A stretch of 64,000 bases of DNA, from assembly GCA_947034885.2 (NCBI GenBank), contig OX344755.2:7876501-7940500 (forward strand), read 5' to 3'. The stretch is from Thuidium tamariscinum. Lineage: Eukaryota > Streptophyta > Bryopsida > Hypnales > Thuidiaceae. Below, piece by piece: positions 24,279 through 36,809 of this stretch (positions are counted from its first letter, which is position 1; each line of letters opens with the position of its first letter). A program made the translations under genes and the position numbers. The notes beneath the pieces were generated by a model that saw only the letters and a list, made by a program, of their open reading frames with translations, did not search any database and was not told the origin of the DNA.

Positions 24279-25099
24279 AGTGCACAAGAATAGGGGGAAA
24301 AATGTTCCTTTAGCAAAATAAAATTAAACTACAGAGTTCTCTACAAGGTTGTAGAGAAGCCCTCCAAAGGCCTCGTTTTTTCTCTAATGCTAAACTTCAA
24401 CGAGTAATTGTCAACGTTACACAACGACCTAAGGAGGACTGCAAGACTCGCAAAAATGCACAATTTTGAGATCAATATCAAAATGCATTACATCTATTTC
24501 TCCTAATTTGCTTTCCAACTTCCACAAAGATTAGATGAAGCCTAATACAAATCTTTGTTGAGGGAGCTAGTAGTAGAATTGCCAAAAACATGAAAAACTT
24601 AGGTCTTTGAAAATGTAGTCAAGACTATTTCAGTTTTGAAAGCAAAGCAAAGTCAAAATTAACCTCTTGCTCCCATAGAGGCATATCATTCAAATTGACA
24701 TCTAAGCACATTGAACCAACAATTAACGTACAAACCAATCTAGAGACTGATTGGAGAGAATTGAATGTAAACCCTAGAATTTTTTTTGTTGCATTCACGA
24801 ATTGTTGATTAAACCAAATACACAAAACAAGAAATCAATGCATTAGAAAGCTTCAAATACAAAGTAAAAGGAAAGAAGAAAACACCTTAGAAGTTGGAGC
24901 TATGGTCAATGCAGCTCTAGTCATAATCTCTTCAACTTGTAATTGCCGTAGCTCCTAGAAATTGTGGCTCAAGAGTAGTTTTCAATACTTCAAACAGAAC
25001 CCCCTCTCTAGACACCTAAAATTGGAGCACCCTAAATCCTAAAAAACAAGCAAAACTAAAATCAATAGGGAGGAGTAAAAAAAGTTTAGTCGGGTGAAA
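24279..25099. other. Spacer, no gene recognised
   Basis: AT-rich, slowly rising in GC toward 25 kb. A 66-codon frame on the - strand at 24.63-24.83 kb shows no family motif. Confidence 0.3.
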
Positions 25100-27300
25100 A
25101 TTGAAGGTAGTAGATAAAACTTTCTTCACTAAAACTACCAAAAGTGTTGTTTCTTTACGTACAGAAGGAAAGAAATGGCACTTGGAATTCTCCGAGAATT
25201 TGAAGGCTACCTCCTACTCACGCTATACCCCAGCTTGCCACGTGCACATTCTCAAAGAATTCACAGGGCCTTGGAAGAGCCGTGACAACCCCTATCGATC
25301 TATTGCTAATGCAACCACCAAAATCCATTAAAGATTGGGGTACCAATGATATGGTGATAAAATCAAGACATTACAATACCGCTAACTCCATTTGTGTCAC
25401 CTACAAGCTCTGGGTCAAGGTCCGATGCATCACTCCGCACCGTCATGTGCAATACTTACGGGAAAAGATGGTCATCCAAAAAAGCATGCTCATTGGGAGA
25501 ATACACGGGGCTTACACCAAAGCCTCCCAGGGACTTGTTCTAAGGTGAAAAAAGTGTGCATCCTTAAGCATGTTGAACATCATGTCTTCCTAGTCTTCAA
25601 TTGGTTGTTTTGTTGGCATTGTGAGCCCTTCCAATGGTAGAGGATTGGTGACCTCATCGCCACCAAGGAGGATAGCAAGTGTGCCATCCAAGGTAGGAAT
25701 TCATGGCCATAGTCCAATTGGGCTTCTTCAATGACTCAAAATTTGGGGTGGCTCCCACCTTAGGGGTACCACCACTTAGAATTTTTGTTGGACATCCATG
25801 TTATCAAGTATATTATTACAGGCACATCAAGATCGCCATCTACCTCCTTTAGTACAACTTCTACCACACCGCAAAGTCTACTACTTCCAACTTCATGTAT
25901 CAATCAATGGTGGATTGCTCAACAAGTCCTCCTAGCACCTTTGGATTCTATCTTCTCTTCTTCACCAATAGGTCAATTTCACCCATAGAGCTTCTTTCAA
26001 CTATTGGCGATTCATGACAACATTAGGAGGATCCTGAGACACGGACAAAGACTACAATATCAGTCCCAAGTGGAGAATGAAGAATCCCAACACTTTCCAT
26101 TCACAGGGCTTGTGCATTGCCAAGTGTATGTAGGGCTCTATGGACTTTGCGGTGGTGTATGCAAACACTCTTAGCTGCCCAAGAGGGGGCTTGACTCAGT
26201 TGTGGCAACAAGGTTGTTTACAATGTAAAGCTTAGTCTCCTCCAAAATTGGGGGTGATTGGTATGTTGACAACATTGTTACCTTCACAGTCAACACACTA
26301 ATTGCACCAGGACATGGAGAGACTAATAGTCCAGCATAGTCCCTGCAATTCCTTATTTTCCCTCCTCCATCTGACATTGTGTCACCTACTTCCTTGCATT
26401 CGATTGCAGTTTGGCCATTGTCTTCAATTTGTGGCTCCGGAAAGAGTCAATTCCATATGATGCTATTGACTTCATTCCCAAAAACCTTGGGTCACTCTTT
26501 TCATGATGCGTTGTCCAACGTAGAATGTCATAAGTAAGTCTCTAAAAAGGTAATGGAGCTAGAGGTAATTAAGAGTGCTTGGTTTTCTAAATGAACGCGA
26601 AGGAAATGCAATGCTATGCACCTATCACACATCCAACAGAGCTACAATACATTGCACTTGGCAAATGTCACTCCACACAAAAATGCAAAATTGACCAAGT
26701 GCGTAAGAGCTTTGTTTCCTCTTGTATATATAGTGACACATCCAACAATGGCATTGTGGACATGTCATTGATACAAGATGGTTGTGCACTACCTAACATA
26801 CGCAAGAAGAAACAACCAACACAACCTGCAATGAGATTGTGTCATCTTAGTGTTGCTAGAAGTTATTCCACTCACAACAATCATTGTTGCGTCTTCCATC
26901 GTGCATCAAAGAGAGACCCTTCCACAACCCACAATTCGCCTAACTACCTGAAATTTGGTACTACTACCCTACACTATGATCATACAAATTGAACCATGTA
27001 GTCCTCTTCTGTAATCCTCAAGAATTCTATTATTGAATGTGACCTATAAAACCTTTGTCCTCATAGTAGAATCCAAAGTATAAATCTCTTGCCAAAAGCC
27101 CTATCCTCCCGCCTCTACCTACCAACAGACACTGTCACATTTGCATTTCGTGACTTGTAGCACCACTAGATCCACTTGTATACATATCAGCCTACATACT
27201 GAATGACATTTTGAGTATTTCCTTCACTCACTACCAATTTGTTTTGTATTTTAAGAAGTACAAGATTGCAATTGATACACGACAACATTTTCTGCAACTT
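25100..27300. other. GC-richer, protein-like relic of unknown identity
   Basis: About 2.2 kb is distinctly less AT-rich than its neighbours and has long gapped frames on both strands. Examples are 26591-26992 (+, 133 codons) and 26377-26171 (-, including VTMLSTYQSPPILEE). Composition like this also marks the decayed piggyBac at 12-16.6 kb, and a 12-13 bp string GAAGAGCCGTGACA is shared (16.52 and 25.28 kb). However, I could not match any conserved transposase or host domain. It is most likely an old protein-coding mobile element or pseudogene. Confidence 0.35.
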
Positions 27301-29576
27301 TGATGAAAATTGAAAATCCTAAACTAGCCACAACTCCACCAAATACGTGAAAAAATGAGAGATACAGTCACAAAGGGCCTTCAAGTCATTCAAGAGGTAA
27401 TAACGTGCATTGTTCTTTGAGGATTCTTGTAATCAAAGTAGGATGACCATACTGTGCATTTTCCCCTCAACTCTTTGAAATGAATGGTATTACATATATA
27501 TTGTACTTGGGAATTAGTTGGCTAATACTTTGATGAAGTACATAAAGAAGAATGTATGTTGATGATGTAGATTTTGATGTAGAACCTTAAATAAACAAGC
27601 TCAAAAGAAAAAGGCCTGATGAAGTTTAGATAATCAATGGATATATAGAATAAAATGCTTAATATTAAGACATAGAAATTATGCATTTCTAAAAACCTAA
27701 TCAATCAAATAAAGGTTGTCACAATGCTTGAGTAGTCCATCTATTGGACACATTGATTGGTTGTAGATTCCTACATCCAATAAGGTCAACTACATGTTGA
27801 CTAAGGTAGAGTGTAGTTCCAAAACAATTGCAAAATTGTGTTGTCCACATATAGTGCCATATAATTGGTATGTTAGGAGTGTTTTTTTATCCACCCTTAG
27901 TAAATAGACAAATACAACTAGGAGCTCTTTATTTATATTCATTTATGTGTTTTTTGCTATTTAGATGCCTAAGCATGGTTCATTGCACATTTGCACCTTC
28001 CAAGCAATAGAGATTTTTTCCCGGGGGGTGCACTATTTGGGAAGTTTGTTGATCATTTGCAAATAAGCCCCTATTATTTAAGGGCTATGTAGGTGATTTT
28101 TTGGGATTTATAGGGGACTTACTTTATCTAAATTTCTAAAGGGTGCTTATTTCATGTATATCTTTTAGTATAAATTTTTTTTGAGTGCCAATTTTTAATA
28201 CCCTATGTTCATTATAAATACAATATAGTAGAAAGTCATACAAACAATTGACATACAAACAACTACAATAAGCATCAAAATTCTTCTCCTAATCCTTGCG
28301 AATCCTAAACCAAATTCGTACACAAATTTGAAATCTTTCAAGCAAATTCAAAAAACCTCCGCCAATGTAAACAAAATCCCTAATGTTCAAAAAGCTTTAC
28401 TAAACTCCAGTTGCCCACTCACCCCGCTACTTAGCCATTGATTGAACTGACAGAAGTACTTGGCCAATGTAAATATCATTCATTCATGGGTTCATTCATC
28501 CAAATTTAAATTGTCTATACAACAAGCACATGGGATTCTAGTCAATCCTTAGTAAACCATAAATTCTTACACCTCTATGAATTCAGTATACAATTTATGG
28601 ATTTATAATTTTGTACCCTCAAGTCGAATTCATCAAAGGCCATACGAAATAATTTATTTTTGGGTGAAATACCCTTTCATTAGCTTACTTTAGAATTTTT
28701 TCAATTTCACTCAATCTATAGGCTAATTCTAAATATAGAAATTGTAGCTAGCTCTTTTTAGTAACAAGATGCTTTTATAAGTAAGGTCCTTTTCAAAATT
28801 TTGTTGAATTTAGTAGCAAACTCCTCTTTCATTGTTTTTCATCTTCTTACAACTGAAATTTTTTATATTAGTATTTTCTACACATTTCAAATATGATGTG
28901 GTATAATTTCTGAAATTTTCATACATGCCCTATTTATTTTTATTTTGAATTAATTTTTTACGAATCTGACTAAAGGGTAAGGTATACTAAGTATACTATA
29001 GAAAGCTCAAGTTTCTGGAGGGGAATTTTGGCGGGGCTACTTTAAAAAAAGAAATTCATAAAATTTGTATTTTTGTATACCCTTCATTATTTTTAAAGTT
29101 TAGAAGCCCATTATATGGATGCTAATTTTCTTTGGCTAATTGTATGAAATTTAGGTCCAATGCAATTAAAATTACCCTTCATTAGTTTGCATGTCGACAT
29201 CAAAGAAATGGGGCTTTTTTGTATTGCCTAGATATGCACTCATTTTGCCAGATTTGCCAAAAGATCTATCTTATTCGTAAAACATAATACATCCAAGCAA
29301 GTGAATCAAGACACGATAATTCTATAGTGGAAATAGAGACAAGACATATAACATCACCAATTCATAGAAAATTTTATGTCATTTTCAAAAATATAAGATC
29401 CGATCCAATCCAAATTTCTTATCAAAAGTTATAAGCCAAAATTGAAAAAATGTCTAGACGTCCAGCATCTATGTTCAATGCCCCCTAGACATCCTGTGAT
29501 ATTTGAAAAATTAGACATCCAATGGTCCGGTGGATGAGCGGTTAGGCGAGGGCAATTAAGCTTGAAACAATCCAAG
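27301..29576. other. AT-rich spacer, no gene recognised
   Basis: No conserved frame, RNA gene or clear repeat boundary. A tRNA-like 5' half near 29.53 kb was examined and rejected. Confidence 0.3.
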
Positions 29577-30174
29577 GATGCTATTTTGTGAGCCTACAAG
29601 TGTGAGTCTATGAGCTTGTAAGCTTGTAAGCCTAGAATTTATGATGAAATTTTTAATGATTTTTTGGATGTGGACCTATTACCGTGCCTTTAGAATTTAG
29701 GATTTTTATAACTAGTAACCCCCTTATGGGATTTGAAATTTGTGACTTTCAAAACTCTTTTTTTCCAAAAAAAATAATAATTTAAAATTTATTTATTTTT
29801 TGCAACTCCATCACTCTCCAAAACCCCTCTTCATATCGAGAGGGTTTTTTGAGGTAGAGGGCTTTGGAACTCTCAAAACTTCTCTCGGTACCGAGAGAAT
29901 AATTTGAGGGTGATAAAGTCGGGGAAAAAAATATATATATATATATATATATTTTAAAATATGTTAACCACACTTCCACGGTCATAAGTCCATGGTCATA
30001 GGTTCACGGTCATGGATCTGAAATTTTACTATAAATAGACTTTTTTTAAATGACTTTTTCTTTTCTTTTCACCTAAAAAGTTCAAAGTTTTTTTGGTTAA
30101 TTCTATGGGCTCACAAAACTTACGCTCTTAGCTCTCAAGCTCATGCTTTTAGGCTCACAAACTAACGTTGTTGC
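29577..30174. mobile_element. Inverted-repeat element of the TGTGAGCC family (diverged)
   Basis: The left end GCTATTTTGTGAGCCTACAA and the right end TTTTAGGCTCACAAACTAAC are inverted relatives and share the TGTGAGCC/GGCTCACA core with the copies at 51.9 and 52.5 kb. The interior contains an (AT)11 run at 29931-29952 and no frame. Confidence 0.45.
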
Positions 30175-33100
30175 AAACAATCCGCCTATCCAATGGGCCA
30201 ATTGCTCGCTTGTCTAATTGGTTGTCTACTCGACTATCCAACTTATGTATTATAAATTATTTTTCTTAGCAAACGGATTTAATGGTTGAGTGGATGGTCA
30301 ATCAGACAAATGGGTGGTCAACTTATCCGTTCATTGAATTTTTTTTTTGTGGCCAACAAAAGATTAGTAGACAGGTTCAAATCCGCCCATTTGCCAAGAA
30401 GAAGCTATTCCATCCATCAAATCTAATAGTTGTGATTGGCAGACCTTTGGTGTTTGCTCCATCCAATGCATTACTTGTCAACTGGTTGGTGGACGATTTC
30501 ATGGACAACAATGAAGTGTGCAAAATATATTTGACCTTCAATTGCCTTTCAATGTGATTATGAAAATGTACTATATGTATCAGTGATTTCAAAACAGATT
30601 CAGGGTTTTTAGCCAAATGTTCATTTTTGGAAGATTTTTTTGAATTTACATTGAGGACATGAAGAAATTATGTGGCAATTGAACAAAATTTAGCCAGTTT
30701 TGGGATCACTGATATGTATAGACTGCATTTATTTATTTATTTATTTGACATTGTACTACTTGTACAAAAATGAAACACTCGAATATGATGTGAAATCTTT
30801 CTTTAAGTTTTCTTGTAAAATGCATTCATAGTTCAAATTCACCAAGCTATACATAGTTCAAGCAATTATAGTATTTTGTTATTCTATTATATTAGAAGAT
30901 GATGTTTGAAATGCTTCAAATACTTCAATATAATTTAAAGAAATATATATAAGTTCATTTGTCCCTTTGAGTGACAATATAGATTTTGGGAAAGTACCTA
31001 CCATCTCAATTCCGGTCATGATTTTTTAAACTTTTTTTGAAGATAGAAAAAATGATTATCTTTGTGGGAATATCATTTTTATTTCAATCGATGCCCAGGA
31101 ACAAAAGTTATGCCTGAAAACAAAATATTAGAGAGACCAAACATAAAAAAAAATTCAAAAATTTTAATTTTTAATTTCTTTCCCCTATAGAATAAATTTT
31201 TGTTTAAATGGAAAGCTTTGATTTACTTCATTTGAATAATTTACGTGAAAGTTATGGACAATCTTGTTTTTTGGGCAATCTAAACATCTTAAAAAAATAA
31301 CTTTTAGAATTCATTTTGTAAATTTTTTTGAAAAAACGTTCTATATGGTTTGGTTTGCTTCTCAAAACAATCTCACCAATTGGATTAGTATATTTTAATT
31401 TCATATTAAAGATATCAAAATTTTAATTTTTCCTTCTTTCTTATACCTACTTCTATATAACAATTTCTTAAAGAATGAAATTTCTTTTATATTCTTGAAT
31501 ATTTTTTCCTAGAGTCTCAACCCAATTCCATGCCATAAAGATTTGAAGCTCACAACTCTGTAGTACAAAAAATATAAGTTGAAAAGATTCAAAGTCAAAT
31601 GATCTAGTTCCCCAAATCCCCATTCTACTAAAAAAAAACTTGTTATTTTCACTTTAAATGCCGATATCTTGCAATCCGTATGGTCTAAATTTCTAAATTT
31701 TTTCCTATACATTTTCAAACTAGTTAGGTGTAAGATCCTATGGTTAGATGTGCAAAAAAAAAAATTTAATTTTTTTTCTCTATGCAATAGAAATGGTAAT
31801 TTTGAAGGCTTTTTGGGCAAAAAAAAAGGCCTTGGTCTTTTAGAAGTTAAATATTGCATTCATACAACAAAATCATAATTGAAGTTATTATTCAACATTC
31901 TTATACCTATATATACGTGCTAAATTGTAAATCATCAATAATATATCCCACACCAAAAATATTAGTGCTTAGGTACTAAAAATTGTAATTCAAATTCAAA
32001 TATAATGACCCTTCATGTTAGATCATGTCTTTTTTGAAATAAAATATTCTGACCATGAAATTGGCCTGACCTCTTGGTTTAAAGGGATTGGGGCTGATTT
32101 CAACCTTTTAACCAATCACAAGTAAGGATTATTAGCCTCTAATAGAGCAAACTAGCCCAACTCTTCAATGTAAAGCAGCCCTTAGCCTTTCCATCCATTG
32201 GTAGGAAAAAATATTATTTAAAATTAAAATTAAAATTTAATTTTTAAAATTTTTTGCCAATGAACGAGTTTTAAGATGGGCATCCAATGTAGGATTATGT
32301 AGCATTAATGTATGAAAAGATAATTTGACTTATTCTTCTATACATTTAAACCTACACTCTAAATGCTAAAGCCTACATCCTAAGTTCTAAAAGTTAAATC
32401 TTAAATCCTAAACCCTAAACTCTAAACTAACTTTGACCTTACATTAGTTACCCAAAACATTGGTGCGGTGTACAAAATATGTTTGACCTTCAATTGCCTT
32501 TCAATATGATTATAGGAAATGTATTACATGTATAAACCACATTGACTTTATTCATTTTTTTAACATTGAACTACGTGTACAAATATGAAACATTTAAAAA
32601 TGATATGAAATCTTTTTTTAATTTTTGTTTTAAAATGCATTGATAGTTCAAAACACCAAGATATATGTAGTACAAACAATTGTAATATTTTATTATTCTA
32701 TTAGTTTAAAATATGTTTAAAATACTTTAAGTACGTTAATATAATTTGGTGTAATATAATATAAGTCAAGATTAAATATTGCATTCACACAACAAAATTA
32801 TAATTGAAGTTATTATTCTACATTCTTATACCTATATGTACATCCCAAGTTGTAAACCATCAATAATATATTCTACATCCAAAATATTGGTGCTTAAGTA
32901 CTACAGATTGTAATTGATCTTATTCTTAGAATGATCCATAATCAAGAAAATCATAAATTGATAAACCAGTTTCAGACCAGAAGCATCTAGCCCTTTTAGA
33001 AAGCAACATAAAAACTCAATGACCTACTTAGAACTGAGAATAAATATAAAAATTTACTTAAACAACATGTTTGTAAATGCAAAAATTAGTTATTTGTCGC

Positions 33101-33229
33101 AGTGATGTTCAATGTTATCTTTGTTTAAATTAAAAATGAGAGAACATTTTTTTACTATTCATTTCAAATGTAATGATTTACATTGATTGAATTCGGCCAT
33201 TTTTCTTGAATATACTTTAATTACAAGGT
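30175..33229. other. AT-rich spacer with repeat fragments
   Basis: No gene. About 31.01-31.85 kb carries the dispersed family with GCCCAGGAACAAAAGTTATG, related to 17.11 and 54.29 kb, and ends TTTTAGAAG|TTAA at 31847. About 30.5-30.9 kb and 32.47-32.76 kb resemble each other (GTGCAAAATATATTTGACCTTCA against GTACAAAATATGTTTGACCTTCA), which indicates a dispersed duplication. A short degenerate CCTAAACCCTAAAC string lies at 32406-32420. Confidence 0.4.
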
Positions 33230-34090
33230 CAATTACAATCTCTACATCAAAAGAAACTTTAAAGTCCTTTAATTAATTAATTTCCAATATTTTTGGAAAA
33301 AAAATTGGATGAAGATTATATATAAGTATATAACAACATTACAACCATTGGCATTGACAGTTTTCAATTCTACAATTATAAAGTCAACAATTTAGTATTT
33401 TAACCTCTAAATGCAAAAATAGTGTTTTTTGGTAACATAGTGATTTTGGGCATCTTGCTACGAATGGAGGGTTTTTTTTTTCTTTTGAATTTTCACACAA
33501 CATGCATCCAAAGAATAGCTTTAAGACCCAACAATTTTCATAACTTTTGACTACATGGTTAAAAAGTTATTGCATGATATGTGATTTTTATTGCTTGGTG
33601 GGCATCCCAAGCAATCCAAAACCATACCTACCCACAACTAAAACTATTCATAAATTTCATCTCATTAATCCAAACAAAATGATTCAAAGCTTTCCATGCA
33701 TGTATAAATCTAAAGAAGTAGTTTCAAATTTTCATTTCTTAAAAAAGAAGTTTTTTGAAGAAGTTTTTTAGGTTGCCCAAGGTGTTAAAGCCAAGCAAAG
33801 AAAATCACATATCATGCAATAACTTCTTAACTATTTAGTCAAAAGTTGTGAAAATTGTTGGGCCTTAAAGCTACTCTTTAGGCGCATGTTGTGTGAAAAT
33901 TTCAAAGCAAAAAAATAAAAACTCCATTTGTAGTGAGCTGCCCCAAATCACCATGTTGCCAAAAAACACAATTTTTGCATTTAGGGATTAAATCAAACTC
34001 TACTTATTTCTGTATACTAAGATTTCTATTTTCAAGTATAAATATGAATTTTTTGTTGAAATCTTTTACATTTATTTTCATATTATTTCT
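33230..34090 (-). mobile_element. Older TTAA-family copy hosting a nested element
   Basis: 33230-33399 matches the interior of the TTAA family read in reverse: CCAATATTTTTGGAAAA, GGATGAAGATTATAT, AACATTACAACCATTGG. After the nested element, ATCAAACTCTACTTATTTCT resumes it (compare AATCAAATTCTACTTCATTC at 35.2 kb). The termini are not found, and the right part decays quickly. Confidence 0.4.
33404..33987. mobile_element. TTAA-type foldback derivative, nested
   Basis: TTAA|CCTCTAAATGCAAAAATAG at the left and CAATTTTTGCATTTAGGGA|TTAA at the right; the 4-bp duplication is intact. Both ends carry the same subterminal block inverted (GGTAACATAGTGATTTTGGG against CCCCAAATCACCATGTTGCC), so the element is two copies of one family end back to back. 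Length 584 bp, no coding capacity. Confidence 0.75.
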
Positions 34091-34959
34091 TCCAAAAATT
34101 ATAGAGGGTTGTAGGATCTCTATATTTGGGATTAAAAAGTTTTAAGAACTGATTAGTGGTCAAACTTCATCCATTCATAACTCTTAGAAGGAAAGTCTGA
34201 TTAGCAAGTGTTATATCAACATAGAAATTTAGAATTAAGATTGAGAAGGAGAAGATATAAAATTGCTAAAAATAATAACCTAGTAGTACTTAGACGAAGA
34301 CTTAAGAATTGCAAAATCCCAACTAAGAATTTATAAGATAGATTAAAAAGGCAAAGTTAGGATCATGGGCTTGTAGAACTAGTAAAATAGAATCCATAGG
34401 CGTATCCTACTTGAGAAAAGACTTTAAATTGTCAAAGTTATAGAAGGATAAAGTATTAGATTAGTTTTGGATGAAAAGTTAGAAGAACCATCAATTGGTA
34501 AGAAAACTTAGGTTATTAATAGAAGTTAAAATATATAACTTGTCCTCAAAATTTCAAATCAGTTTAGAATAGGAAACTCATAGAAATCCATAGATGAAGT
34601 TTTGTTAGCCCTTTCAATGATGAAACTTTATCCATCTATAACTTAGGCTAAGAAGGTCAAATTGGATGAACTCTTAGATTTTTAGAAAGGGCAAGAAATA
34701 ATCTACAAGTTGGTTTGATTAGTTTCAATCTGAATCATCTTGCTTAAGAAACTATAGTAGCTTAGTTGTTTGACTAAAATTTATAACACACATGGTAAAG
34801 TTATATTTTAGACCATTTTCACAGCTTCAAGTCAATTTAAGCATAAAAAAATATTCATTACTTGAAAGGCACATTAGCTGACACTTAGGCACAGATTAGT
34901 AAAATTAACTCAAATTGAACAAAGACCCTATTTGTATTAGATTATTTAGTGTAGGTGTG
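34091..34959. other. AT-rich spacer, no gene recognised
   Basis: Purine-rich on the + strand, with repeated phrases such as TAAGAAACTT and TTAGAAGTT. No open frame above about 70 codons shows conservation. Similar composition occurs at 43.6-44.2 kb. Confidence 0.3.
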
Positions 34960-35612
34960 TAAATAGTCACTTACAAGGAGTTATAGTTTGCGGGAAGTCA
35001 TACGGAGTTTTATTTTGCAAATAGATATAGATTCTCTATTCTAAAATAAACTTTGAAGTTCTTTACTTAACTCAATTTTCATTATTTAAAAAAAAAAAGA
35101 TAAAACCATAGGATATAGAATGTTTTATACAACATTAAAACCATTGGGTTTGGCATCTTTACTTCTACAACTAAAATTTTAATAATTCAATATTCTGAAT
35201 CAAATTCTACTTCATTCTACTTACTTTTTTTTCATATTTGTATTGTGCAATTCCAAATTATTTGAAAATTTTCAATCAAGTAACCAACTTGCCTTGAAGA
35301 ATGAATCTAAAGAAGGATCACCAATATGAACATTTTTTCATACATTCAAATGTAACCTTGTGCAATGTAGCTACTTGGATTTTTGCAAGGCTAAAAAAAG
35401 GGATTTTTGTAAACTTGAACACTAATATCTTGGAATTCACATAATTGAAATTTCTAAAAAAATATTCTACATATTTTCAAACTATTGTACAAAAATATCA
35501 TATGGTTACATGTATCATGAATTGTTTGCTTTTCCTAAAATTTGAAACTTATTCTAGAAATGACAATTTTGGAATATTTTTGGTGAAAATATAATCAAAG
35601 AATTTTAGAGGT
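34960..35612 (-). mobile_element. TTAA-family element, truncated copy
   Basis: Reads as the reverse of the full copies: CAAGGAGTTATAGTTTGCGG, then GATTCTCTATTCTAAAATAA, then TTTGGTGAAAATATAATCAA and AATTTTAGAGGTTTACT, a decayed CCCCTAAAGG end. The outer 3' part is missing. Together with the forward copy at 35.87 kb it makes a head-to-head pair around the AT tract. Confidence 0.5.
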
Positions 35613-35614
35613 TT

Positions 35615-35724
<110 letters not shown>

Positions 35725-35729
35725 TTCTA

Positions 35730-35850
35730 TAATTATAGAAGACTATGTTATAGATACCTATATTATATGTATTATATTAATAGCACCTTTAATGATTTTA
35801 GGATGTCTCTTTATATGCTCAAGGCTTACATGCTCACACACTAGCATCAT
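35730..35850. mobile_element. Half of a TGTGAGCC-family element
   Basis: ATGCTCAAGGCTTACATGC then TCACACACTAGCATC matches, in reverse, GGTGCTAGTATGTGAGC and GTGAGCCTTGAGTATA at 51.86-51.91 kb. The AT tract replaces the expected middle or left half. Confidence 0.45.
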
Positions 35851-35873
35851 TGGCATATCTTCTAACAAGTTAG

Positions 35874-36805
35874 CCCCTAAAGGTTTTTGACTACGTTTCC
35901 ACCAAAATCGCTCCAAAATTGTGATTTCTAAAACAAGTGCAATTTTTTTGAAAAAAAACATTTTTTGATACATTAAACATTAGGATCTTGTAGTTAGGTG
36001 GTTTGAAAATATGTGGAAAAAATTTCAGAAATTTTCACCATGTAGATTGCAAGATATTAACATTTGAATCAACAAGAATTTTTTTTTATCCCTGCAAAAA
36101 TCCAAGCAATTGCACTTCACAAGGTCACATTTGTAGGAAAAAATACTCAAAACGATGGTTACTCTTTGTATTCAGTGTACAATGCAAGTTGGCTATATGC
36201 TCCAAAATATTCAAATCATTTGGAATTGTACAACATATAGGAAAAAAACAGTAAGTAGAAAGAAATAGAAAATACTTGAAAATACGAAATTGTGAACAAT
36301 TTATTTATAAAATGAAAAATTCCAATTCCAATGGTTAAAATATTTTAATAAAAAAACTTCACCCAATGTTTTAGTTTTTTCAAAAATATTGAAATTGAAT
36401 TCAATAAAGAATTTCAAACTTTTCTTTAGTAGAGAAGAGATTCTATGACTACCAACAAAAACTCCAAACTAAAATTCCTCATAACTTTTGACTCATTTAT
36501 CAAAATGGAATGATTCAAATCTTTCCACATAGATATAAATCTAATAAACCAAATTCAAAATTTTATTTCTTAAAAAGAAAATTTAAGAAGTTTTTTTTGC
36601 TGCTCGGGCTACTATCGTTAAAAAAACATATCATGCCATAACTTTTAAATTGTGTAGTGAAAAGTTTAAAAAAATTGTTAGGCCTTAAATATACTCCTTG
36701 GGCACATGTTGTGTGAAAATTTCAAAAAATAAAAATAAAAACTCCATTTGTAGTGAGTTGCCCAAAATTACTATATTGCAAAAACGCAGTTCAGGGCTTT
36801 AGGGG
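35874..36805 (+). mobile_element. TTAA-type miniature element, full copy 2
   Basis: Starts CCCCTAAAGGTTTTTGACTA and ends GGGCTTTAGGGG|TTAA. The left duplication is TTAG, one base off TTAA. It is 932 bp and collinear with the copy at 23.35 kb: TTTCCACCAAAATCGCTCCA, AGGTCACATTTGTAGGAAAA, CATAACTTTTGACTC, TACTATATTGCAAAAACGC. Non-coding. Confidence 0.78.
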
Positions 36806-36809
36806 TTAA

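Noticed and set aside
26591-26992. 133-codon + frame as a real gene
   Set aside because: No recognisable domain, and the opposite strand is similarly open; kept only as part of an unidentified relic.
29526-29560. tRNA-like 5' half (GGATGAGCGGTTAGGC)
   Set aside because: No matching acceptor strand, anticodon stem or GGTTCRANNCC box at the right distance.
30284-30386. A box (TGGTTGAGTGG) and B box (GGTTCAAATCC) suggesting a SINE
   Set aside because: Spacing of about 90 bases is too long for a typical tRNA-derived promoter, and no second copy was seen.
32395-32427. Interstitial telomere repeat (CCTAAACCCTAAACTCTAAAC)
   Set aside because: Only two or three degenerate units amid similar low-complexity sequence.
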